Positions 55,365-64,000 of a DNA stretch of 64,000 nucleotides are shown piece after piece. Source of the DNA: Flaccisagitta enflata (Eukaryota; Chaetognatha; Sagittoidea; Aphragmophora); the NCBI GenBank assembly GCA_965153355.1, contig OZ231126.1, positions 103,602,001 through 103,666,000 of the forward strand, in the 5' to 3' direction. Position 1 is the stretch's first letter. Each line of letters begins with the position of its first letter. Below the pieces are notes generated by a model. That model did not search any database and was not told the DNA's origin. It worked only from the letters and a program-made list of their open reading frames with translations. The translations under genes and the position numbers were made by a program.

Positions 55365-57202
55365 TCTTAGTGTTTCACTTTTCAGAAGAGATTTGGACAG
55401 AAATAATGAGTAAAATGATGAAATAATTCAGCACAATGGGCCATTTTCAGAGACTTTCTAACAGATATTTGCAATGAATATCTCCATTTTGAGTCAAATT
55501 TGGCATTTTGGTAGCCTTTCTTGAAATAGACTGAATGAGAGTTCATCTACAATACAAAGGGGGCGCTTATTGGAGGGTTAAAAATCAAAGTCATATTTCA
55601 ATTTCAAAAGCGCCTGGGGCGTTTTTTAGAAAAATATAATAACTTTTTTGTTTGAAAGCCTAATTTGCATGACGCAGCGTCTTAGTGAAGCAACACTTAC
55701 AGCCAACGCATCATGATCTCACTCATCTAAAATTATTGTAGAGATCCTCAGGCCCCTCTTCTGACAATACATTTGAACAATGACATCAGCTGGATCTCCA
55801 ATGGATTTTGATACATTGCACTATGGTCTGAAACTGCATGAATCTCATTCAAAACCTAAAAATGATTTAATCTTACTTCAAAATACGCGCCTCTATCTGC
55901 TGATCTGTCTAGATCGTACAAGGTTTTTACATTTTCGGTAGAAATCTCTGCACGTGGCCAAATAACTCTACAAAACCGTGCCCGTTTGAAAGCGTTTGCT
56001 TATAGGTGTTGTGATGACGCAAAAGCGGCGACGAAATTACTCTTAAACAATGGCTCTAAAGCGGCACTTCTTACATCCTTTAGTCTGTTTGCAGCTCGCA
56101 AGGAGCCTACGTGGGTCAGCCCGCCCCCTCTTATTGCTTACTAATAGTCATTTTGTTTTCAAATAGTTGTCGCAATCTACTAGCTGCAAATCGATTGTTA
56201 AACGTAGTGTTTTAGTAATTTCTCGTTTTTTTATTGATACTCTGAACCGTTTTTTTTTACCTGCGCAATTCGATGATCTGTATTAGGCTATGTTTGCCCA
56301 ATTGGCAGTTATACAACCTAATAATCTGCAGAGTCTTGCGCGGCTCGCCTACTGTTTTATATTTCATGAATATAAACTTCTACTACCCTAAAATGATTGT
56401 TAAACAGTATATTTTTGATTTTTTCATTATAAAATGATAATTTTTTTGATTTAACTTTGGTAAAACAGCGTAGAGAATTTAAAGAAATCCAAAGATTATC
56501 TCAAAACTATGAGATGTTACCATCTGTTGTGTCATAGACCAATTTTGACCCAAGAAATCCAAATCTGCAGTCAAAAATTGTATCCAGTTAATATTTCAAT
56601 AGGCTACGGCTACATTTTACAGGTCAAAATACCATATAAAGTCAAATTTTCAAAATTGCAGATTCAAAATCCTTAAATAAAACTGTCAAAAGAAAGTGTT
56701 TTTCTTTTTTTGAACTTTTAGGTCAAAATTAGCGCCAAATATCCAAAATAGAGTAAAATTGTTTTGTCAAAATTAGATCATATTCAAATAGATAAAGTCA
56801 ATTTTGACCATGTTTTAAACAAAATTTCGAAAAAGAAGGACACTTTCTTCACATGTTTTTTTGCCAGGATTTTGAATATACAATTAGATTGACAAATTCC
56901 CAATTTTGGAAAATTTGACCTTACCTAGTATTTTGACCTAAGAAACATAGCTGTAGCCAATCAAAATATTGACCTGAGACCATTATTGACTGCAGATTCG
57001 GATTTCTGGGGTCAAAATTTGTCGATTATGGGATAGATGGTAAAATCCCACAATTTCTACATAATCTGGGATTCTTTATTATAGTAATATATCAAAGAAA
57101 TCAATTTTTTTATATATCTTTTAGTCAAAACTCATTTAATAAGTATGAATTAGTTTTAATGTTTCTTATAAAGTTATTTCAAAACATTCTATTGAACAAC
57201 AA
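55365..57202. other. no gene; long imperfect inverted repeat
   Basis: AT-rich. Around 56460-57075 two halves mirror each other (CCCAAGAAATCCAAATCTGC near 56550; GCAGATTCGGATTTCTGGGG near 56990; GGTCAAAATACCATATAAAG near 56623; CTTACCTAGTATTTTGACC near 56922), consistent with another foldback element of about 600 bp. Confidence 0.55.
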
Positions 57203-57393
57203 TTTTTAGCGGCGTACACGCCACTCTACAACCCGCTTTGTCCGTTGGTTGGTCGGTTGGTCTGTCACACTTTACTTTTTTTATGATTTCACTTCTTTGA
57301 CCTCACTGCTCCTGCCCAAATGGTCTGGTGACCTCAAATATTGCCCCTGCCCACCCGCACGCGACTTCAGTAGTTGTGTATTCGGCCTTGTTT
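57203..57393 (+). mobile_element. family A element, single arm
   Basis: TTTTTAGCGGCGTACACGCCACT (GGCG/CGCC stem), CTACAACCCGCTTTGTCCG, GTTGGTTGGTCGG, ACTGCTCCTGCCCAAATGG and TATTCGGCCTTGTT. Confidence 0.85.
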
Positions 57394-57774
57394 TTCATTT
57401 TCTCATAAATGCAATTATAATTTTTTTTTTAAATTCTAAACCAATTATCATTAAAAAAAGATACAAACGTTATCATTAAATTAAACCTTATTAACTGACT
57501 AAATTGTAATAATGAATTCAAATACCAATATTAGAAATACTTTAAAAATACATTATTTACTTTTTGCCTGATTTTATTTCTAGATTGGCCCACAGTGCAA
57601 TGATTGAAAAATCTGAACAGTATCTGGGTCCCCGACGGAGGGGGGTTAAAGATCACCAATTCCATAAGATCGCTATGACCAAAAAGATCGCTATGACCAA
57701 AAAGATCGCTAACCCTCTAAGTTCGCTAAAACTATAAGTCATTTCATCTAGAGCCTCCATACAAAGTTTCATGC

Positions 57775-58625
57775 AAATCCGTTAAAAAATGGCAAAATTA
57801 TGCAAGTTTTTTACTTTTAGGCTAGTAGGGTGGTTTGGTAGTAAGCTGGTTTAAATAAATAGTGTGCATATGTTGAGTTTTTCCATTGAGAGACTCCATA
57901 CCCAATTTCAACCAAATTGGTTGAAAAATATCCAACTTATGCAAGTTTTTCGCTTTTAGGCCAGTAAGCTGGTTGGGTGGTAGGTCGGTTATCATGCTCA
58001 AACACAAGTAAATCACATACATGTGTTGAGTCCTTCCATTCAGAGACTCCATACCAAATTTCAACCAAATTGGTTGAAAAACGCCAAAGATATGCACATT
58101 TTTCACTTTTAGGCTGATAGGCTGGTTGGGTGGTAGGCTGGTTTGACAGGATAAATAGTGTGCATATGTTGAGTTCTTCCATTTAGAGACTCCATACCAA
58201 GTTTCAACCAAATTAATTTAAAAATGACAAAGTTATGCAAGTTTTTCACTTTTAGGTTGGCATGCTGGTTGGGTGGTAGGTCGGTTTGGCCGGTTAGCAT
58301 GCTCAAATGCATATAAATTACATACTTATATTGAGTCCTTCCATGTAGAGACTCCATACCAAATTTCAACCAAATTGGTTGAAAAATATCAAAGTTATGC
58401 ACGTTTTTCACTTTTGGGCTGGTAAGCTGGTTGGATGGTAGGTGGGTTTGGCCGGTTAGCATGCTCAAACATAAGAAAATCACATACATGTGTTAAGTCC
58501 TTCCATTTAGAGACTCCATACCAAATTTCAACTAAATTGGTAGCAAAACGCCAAAGATATGCACATTTTTCACTTTTAGGTTGGTAGGCTGGTTGGGTGG
58601 TAGGCTGGTTTGACAGGATACATAC
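57775..58625 (+). repeat. ~120-140-bp minisatellite
   Basis: About six units containing TTGAGTCCTTCCATTTAGAG, ACTCCATACCAAATTTCAAC, CAAATTGGTTGAAAA and TTTTTCACTTTTAGGCTGGT. It is the reverse-strand relative of 14660-15125. The long reverse frames (KWYGVSKW-like) follow the repeat. Confidence 0.9.
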
Positions 58626-58789
58626 TGTGCATTACGTTGATTCAGCCTGAAAAAATCTCAAATTCCGTCATGCTTTAGACGTTCCATTGATTAGACATGG
58701 CAAACTGAATTGATAATTTAAGCCTTGCAGTCTTAGCATGACGGAACCCTTAAGCGCGGTGAGACCTATGTTTGAGCTGAAGATAAGAA

Positions 58790-59745
58790 AGGGGCTGGGA
58801 TTATGTTATTGAGGCTCGGATTAAATTTCTGAGGCAGGGACTAGGTTGCTACCTGGATAAGGTCTCTGAGGCCGGCATTAGGTTGCTTAAGCCGGGATTA
58901 GGTCAGTGAGGCTGGGGAATGGTCAGTAAGGCTAAGATAAGTTGACTTGTTGAAAGCAGAATTAGGTTGCTGAGACTGGCATTAAGTTGCTGAGACTGGG
59001 ATTAGGTTTCTAAGGCTGGCATTAAGTTGGATTAGGTTGCTGAAACAGGAATTAGGTCGCAAACGCAGGTATCAGGTTGCTAAGGTCACCATTAGGATGT
59101 TGCTATAAGGTTGCTAGGGCTATTATTAGGTTGCTGATGCTGGTATTAGGTCGTTGATGTTAGGATAAGGTCTCTGAGGCTGGCATTATGTTGCTTAGGC
59201 CAGTATTAGGTCGCTGAGGCCATCATTAGGTCGCATAGGCTTAGATTAAGTTGCTGATGCCCCAATTACACTGCTGAGGCCCAGATCAGGTTGCTGAGGC
59301 TAAGAGTAGGTTGCTGGGACCCAGATTAGGTTGCTGAGGCTAAGAGTAGGTTGCTGAGACCCAGTTTAGGTTGCTAAGTCCCAGATTACGTCGCTTAGGC
59401 CCACAAGACCCCAAATAAGGCCTCTCAGACCCCAAACTAGGCCACTCAGACCCCAAACTAGACCTAACAGGCCTTTCAGACCCCAAATCAGCCCACTCAG
59501 ACCCGAAACTAAACCTCTCAGACATATCAAGACTCTCAGACCCCAAACCAGGCTGCTCAGATCCCAAATCAGTCCACTCAAACCCAAAATCAAGCCAGTC
59601 AGACCCAAAATTAGGCCTCTGAAACCTCATGTCAAGCCTTTGGACTCAATATGACCTCTCAGACCCAAAATCAGGCCTTTCAGACCCAAAATTGAGCCTT
59701 TCAGACCCCAAATCATGCCTCTCAGACTCTACATTAGACCTTAAG
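58790..59745. repeat. ~20-bp degenerate tandem arrays
   Basis: First half: units around GGATTAGGTTGCTGAGGCTG (58790-59400). Second half: units around CAGACCCCAAATCAGGCCTC (59400-59745). These resemble the internal arrays of family B elements, but no family B ends were found. A (CCTC)n run follows at 59755-59777. Confidence 0.85.
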
Positions 59746-59968
59746 ACTCAAAACCCTCCCTCCCTCCCTCCCTCCCTCAAAACCAGCTTCTCATCATCTC
59801 ATTCCCAAATATACAAGCTTAGGGGCCCCTTACAGAAGATACTATGGAAAGATTGTAACAAATTTGACTGAGCAATGTTCCTAAATATCCTCTGTTTGAA
59901 ATATTCACATTTTAGCAAAAATAGAGATGTGTTCCTATGGCAGCCGCCCATAATGGAAAATGAAACAT

Positions 59969-60817
59969 TGTCGCGGAGTATATTCCGCAGATTTCTATGC
60001 CCTATTATGCTCTAGCTTTGGCGTATGCGCTAAGTTGTTGACTGCTCGCTGAAGACTTCTATTAACAATATCGCGTGATCAATTCCAAATGTTCTTTATT
60101 GCATCAAGTCATCCAACGAAGTAGTTAAAACTACAAGAAACAAATAATGAAATATCATTAGCAAGAGACTAAAAAAGGAGATATTTAGCTAGACAGAATG
60201 CTCTAAATACTACAAAATATGCAAAATGGGGAGAAATTAAATACGTAAAAGAGGCTAATATTACCTTGGTTATGCGCTGAGACGGTCAAAAAATGTATCC
60301 AATATTCCAGGTAAGGTCAAATATTCTCAAGTATATATTCAACCATCAATATTCAAGAGCAAAGATTTTAGCAATAAATTCGCAGGAGCGTCGTGCGTGA
60401 ATGAATAAAGAGGAAGAGATTTTGGCGGCTCAAGATTAATTCCAAAAGTGACCAATAGAGGGCGCTGAATTCCGCCGCCAAAATCGCTTAAACAAAAGGT
60501 ACGCTCAAGTCTACTGTAAACAAAGGGCGCTTTATGGTAAGCCAAAACTAAGGCAAAGGATACGAATAAATCAAAACTAAACAGAGAATAAATCTATTCA
60601 GACAGACAATAATCAAATAGGACAGACATAAGGACAGTTCAGACAGACAAAAGATATCAGAATAATCATCAGAATATTAAATCAAAATAATCAAACCTGA
60701 AAGAAAAGATTAGGAATAATCAAAATACCTACCTGAGATATGAACCAAACCAAATATGTATATAAACCAAAATGAATCAATATCAATAAGACATGGCCAA
60801 AACCTTGCTTCATGACA
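59969..60817 (-). mobile_element. probable Ty3/gypsy-type LTR (minus)
   Basis: 849 bp beginning TGTCGCGGAG and ending TTCATGACA on the plus strand (TGTC/GACA inverted ends). On the minus strand it is directly preceded by AAAAACGGGGGGAG (60818-60831), a typical polypurine tract, and has an AATAAA signal at about 60093-60099 near its 3' end. The internal part to the right (60832-61500) shows no convincing pol, and no second LTR is in the window, so the element is truncated or badly decayed. Confidence 0.45.
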
Positions 60818-60831
60818 CTCCCCCCGTTTTT

Positions 60832-61530
60832 GAGTCAAATCAAATAATCTTATGCCAATTTGGGGAAAAAACCACAATCTAGTCTAGAAGCCTGGTTTTG
60901 GTCATTTTATCGTTACACATTTGAAATGGAAAGCACTGTAGCAGAAATCTTGACAGATGATTCTTTCGACGGCTTCACTGAGCTCCTCTGCTCATTCTTG
61001 TTCAATATTATTGCAATGTGCACGCTCTAAAGTTTGTTTTGTTTCAGGTGTAAGTCAGTTTCAGGTGTGCACATCGGGTGGGGGGGTGGGACTATTTCAA
61101 ATTTGTAGAAGTGTTTCTTTCCACCACAGTAGAGAGTTTTGTCAATAGTGATCGTGGGCACTAGATCGATAGTAAATAGTAGTCAGACGGAAAGTTAGTC
61201 AGCCGTAAGTGCCACAATCGATGTAGATTCTTTGAGGATGATCTTTAACTAAGCTTTCCTAAAAGATCTTTAATACGTTGTCTGAGGCCCTCGAGGCTGC
61301 GATTTTTGAATTCCTCGTCGAAAATTAGTCAGAAGACGTTAAAACTGTGACTTTTTGGCGAAACCGAGATTTAAAATCTCACTCCTTATCATAAGTCCTA
61401 CCTTTGAAAATTTTACCGCCATCTTTCTTATCGATGGTAACAGGATGGAAATTCTTTTTCACTTTGAAACATCATCGTATTGTTCAATGTCGCATTAAAA
61501 CTTGATTACGAGACTGACATCAAATAAAGG
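60832..61530. other. no gene recognised
   Basis: Adjoins the candidate LTR. The minus strand has a 43-codon frame (60925-61000 region) that might be the end of an element protein, and a short plausible stretch near 61260-61320 (FDEEFKNRSLEGLRQRIKD). Neither could be tied to start, splice or domain signals. Confidence 0.3.
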
Positions 61531-61532
61531 AG

Positions 61533-61624
61533 AGTGAGTGAGTGAGTGAGTGAGTGAGTGAGTGAGTGAGTGAGTGAGTGAGTGAGTGAGTGAGTGAGTG
61601 AGAAAGAGAGGAGAATGCCTGAAC

Positions 61625-61696
<72 letters not shown>

Positions 61697-62096
61697 GACA
61701 GCGACAGACAGACAGTCCAACAGACAGACAGACAGTCCGACAGACAGACAGACAGACAGTCCGACAGACAGACAGACAGTCCGAAAGACAGACAGACACG
61801 AGACAGACAGACAGACACGAGACAGACAGACAGACACGAGACAGACAGACAGACACGAGACAGACAGACACGAGACAGACTGACAGACAGACACGAGACA
61901 GACAGACAGACAGACACGAGACAGACAGACAGACAGACACGATACAGACAGACAGACAGACACCAGACAGTCAGACAGACAGACACCAGACAGTCAGACA
62001 GACAGACACCAGACAGACAGACAGACACCAGACAGACAGACAGACACCAGACAGACAGACAGACAGACAGACAGCCAGACAGATAGACAGACAGAG
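61533..62096. repeat. (GTGA)n, (GA)n and (CAGA)n compound microsatellite
   Basis: GTGA to 61601, GA at 61629-61661, then about 435 bp of CAGA with CACGAGA and CCAGACAGT interruptions that repeat at about 20-30 bp. All long frames here are artefacts. Confidence 0.97.
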
Positions 62097-62641
62097 ACAA
62101 ACGGAGAGGCATGCACATACGTTTTAGTTTGTGCATCTAATGACTATTTGAGTGATACCGTTGCATTCGACAGGCTTGCGACGCTATGCGACAGCTAGGA
62201 GTGGGCTTAGCGTTTGGTATTATGTAAATTTATATCATGTGAACATATAGATTTATTTCCAGCGATTTTCTGGAAGTCGAAAGTGGCCTAATGAATGTTT
62301 TAATAATTTGCTTATTTTTGATAATGTTTTGTACTTATAGGAAAAAAACAAAATTTTGCTCAATGAATCCTCAGATATTTTCGTTCTCATTTTTATCGAC
62401 AATTTTTTGTAAATATCAAGATCAAAAACACAGCGCCAATTTGAAATTAGCTAATTATGTAAGGGAAAAAACCTTTTTTAACTAAAATACACTTTAAACT
62501 CTGTCTCATGCTTATTCTGATTTTTTCATCACTATGCAACATTGCCGTATTTAAAGATAAGCTGTTTCTTGTGAGTCTGATGGTGTTTTTAAATTTTTTT
62601 TCTCACTATGTTAACTCAAAAAATGGCATATTAAAAGATTA

Positions 62642-62752
62642 ATGCGTCCCAACGGCGGTAAACGTGTAATGCCGTGCGGCAGATTTCTTCCAGGAAAGTT
62701 TACTTTAACACCGCTGGATGATCGCATGCGCTATTCTGGTTGTAAAGTGTAG
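62642..62752 (+). CDS. small ORF or exon, 36 aa
   Basis: ATG at 62642 and TAG at 62750-62752. The peptide (MRPNGGKRVMPCGRFLPGKF, then TLTPLDDRMRYSGCKV) has balanced composition and GC content above its surroundings. It may be a first exon; no donor was settled. No family recognised. Confidence 0.2.
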   Translation: MRPNGGKRVMPCGRFLPGKFTLTPLDDRMRYSGCKV

Positions 62753-62785
62753 TCGGGTAAAGGTTTGTAAATTGTAAGCGCTACG

Positions 62786-62948
62786 GTCGATGAAGATCCA
62801 TTCGTCACTGAAGGAAATCAAAGTCCGATTGAAGTTGATGTTCGCGGGTTGTGTTCAACCCGCAGCCGTAAAGCATTCGTTCACCGAGTGAGCGCCGACT
62901 TGTCGAATCCGCCGTGGAAGTCTTTTGTCGTCGAAGGAGCGCGGACCA
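62786..62948 (+). CDS. possible exon, unrecognised
   Basis: After GTAAATTGTAAG a clean frame reads ATVDEDPFVTEGNQSPIEVD, then VRGLCSTRSRKAFVHRVSAD and SNPPWKSFVVEGARTN, ending at TGA. It is GC-richer than its flanks and codon-like, but the acceptor is weak. Its end overlaps a ~60-bp tandem repeat (AAGTCTTTTGTCGTCGAAGG, three copies, 62909-63030). Confidence 0.2.
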
Positions 62949-63203
62949 ATTGAGTCCGCCTTAAAAAGTCTTTTGTCGTCGGAGCGCAAACCAATCGAGT
63001 CCGCCGAAGAAGCCTTTGTTGTCGAAGGAGTCCAATCGTCATTTCTTTGTTATTGCGTCGTTGGTGTTGTTTCTAGGTTCATGTTTCTTTTGTTCATGTT
63101 GTTAATGTTGTTTTCTGTTGTTTATGTTGTTCTGTGGTTCATGTTGTTTTCTGTTGTTCACGTTGTTTTCTGTTGTTCATGTTGTTTCTGTTGTTCATCT
63201 CAG

Positions 63204-63350
63204 GTCCGCGGTGCTAGTCCATTACAGGTGAATGGATCATTGCCGCGAACCGTCATCGTTGGAGTATCTAGTTTCATTCAACTAGCCATCTGTGTTTGTT
63301 TTTACTGTCTATTGACACTCAGGAAGAAGAAGAAGAAACACATTAAGTAA
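63204..63350 (+). CDS. possible terminal exon with membrane segment
   Basis: Follows TTGTTCATCTCAG, a good acceptor after a GTTCATGTTGTTTTCTG tandem tract (63090-63200). The 48 codons end in TAA. A hydrophobic helix (VIVGVSSFIQLAICVCFYCL) is followed by LTLRKKKKKHIK, the pattern of a type I membrane protein with a very short basic tail. The final KKHIK resembles a dilysine retrieval signal (KKxx) only loosely. Upstream exons are not established. Confidence 0.3.
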   Translation, partial: VRGASPLQVNGSLPRTVIVGVSSFIQLAICVCFYCLLTLRKKKKKHIK

Positions 63351-63868
63351 CAGCTTCCGGCTAGCTACTTCCATTGCCGCCCTCTGATGATGAGTCTGCT
63401 TCTTTTCCACCTTGTCAACTCTTTCGCTCCGATACCGGTTTAACGGAGACCCAGAGATGAGGAGGCTGAGGTCTGATAGTTTGTTCCCCTCTTTATATCT
63501 GTTGTTCTCATCATGTCTCTCTTGTTATCTATCAAATGTGTTCATATTGTCTTATCTGTCGAGTATCATGAAGGTCATTCATTAAATCTTTCCAGTGGTA
63601 CTTAAACATATCTAAAAGTTATCTAGTCTTGTTCCATTCGAAGTTCAAGTGCCTACTGGTTTCTGTTAAGAGTTTCTTTTCTATCAACAGCCTGGCTATC
63701 AAAGTATGCTTGATTAACTATCATTGCCAAATTTTTTTGCCATATTTTACATTGCCGGTAATCGTGAATTCAGAAAGGTAATGTACAGGGACAACTAATA
63801 GTATGGCTCGTACACGCTTGACGTTACTTGTCTTTTTTCTAGACGCATGATGCGGTTTCATCCTCCAT
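63351..63868. other. no gene; possible LTR
   Basis: If the G-rich tract at 63869-63880 is a polypurine tract, this stretch would be part of the 3' LTR of a minus-strand element. A matching LTR end was not found. Confidence 0.25.
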
Positions 63869-63905
63869 ACTCTCCCCCCGTGGGTGATAAACCCAGTTTA
63901 CATAT

Positions 63906-64000
63906 CTAGGAGGATGAGGCTGGAGAAGTTACCATGCGGTTATTGCTCCTGTTAAATTTTACATCCAGACTTAAATCTTGAGTCGAGTCATGCTCAAATT
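63906..64000 (-). CDS. possible end of a retroelement polyprotein (partial)
   Basis: A minus-strand frame is open from the window edge (63998) to TAG at 63908-63906, 30 codons (FEHDSTQDLSLDVKF, then NRSNNRMVTSPASSS). It is followed by CACGGGGGGAGAG, a polypurine-like tract, as at the end of gypsy-type elements. Too short to classify. Confidence 0.25.
   Translation of the reverse strand, partial: FEHDSTQDLSLDVKFNRSNNRMVTSPASSS

Noticed and set aside
57822-58489. Repeated 80-130-codon minus frames
   Set aside because: Explained by the ~125-bp minisatellite whose unit happens to lack stops in some frames.
61260-61430. Short minus-strand coding-like stretches, including ATGGCGGTAAAATTTTCAAAG
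   Set aside because: An in-frame stop lies directly upstream of the best stretch and no acceptor fits, so no exon could be built.

Overview
The window reads as animal (metazoan) nuclear DNA, probably from a marine invertebrate; the species cannot be told from the sequence. It is AT-rich and gene-poor. It is crowded with microsatellites, minisatellites and transposon debris, and the few plausible genes carry GT...AG introns. I saw no rRNA, tRNA, bacterial operon or CRISPR array.

The main object is a complete, young BEL/Pao LTR retrotransposon on the minus strand, 23094-34518. Its two 409-bp LTRs differ at about three positions, and both flanks carry the 5-bp duplication AACAC. It has gag, then pol with protease, reverse transcriptase, RNase H and integrase. 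The gag-pol frame is continuous and broken only by a TAG and a TGA. Between pol and the 3' LTR is something BEL/Pao elements do not usually carry: a three-exon gene of about 488 codons whose two introns join in phase. A clean reading frame with its own splice acceptor runs the other way at 26211-26425.

Layout. 1-3430: minisatellites. 4327-6222: two adjacent genes for putative type I single-pass membrane proteins, one mucin-like and one small with two exons. 7684-8583: a coiled-coil, probably nuclear, protein (minus). 8600-16500: tandem repeats and dispersed elements. 16954-18158: the 3' end of a multi-exon gene with two possible last exons, followed 7 bp later by a foldback element. 18987-20050: a Tc1-like transposase relic split by a pogo/Tigger-like element. 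22139-22711: another foldback element. 23094-34518: the BEL/Pao element. 34560-60000: repeats only, including a pair of identical 624-bp units, an 0.9-kb duplication and very long microsatellites. 59969-60831: a probable Ty3/gypsy LTR with polypurine tract. 62640-63350: weak exon candidates ending in a membrane segment.

At least two dispersed repeat families share one architecture: a short terminal hairpin followed by a length-variable tetranucleotide tract (GTCC/GTCG/GTTG). Family A hairpin stems stay complementary although their bases change between copies. Family B elements have inverted ends around a tandem array. The BEL/Pao element itself landed inside a family A copy.
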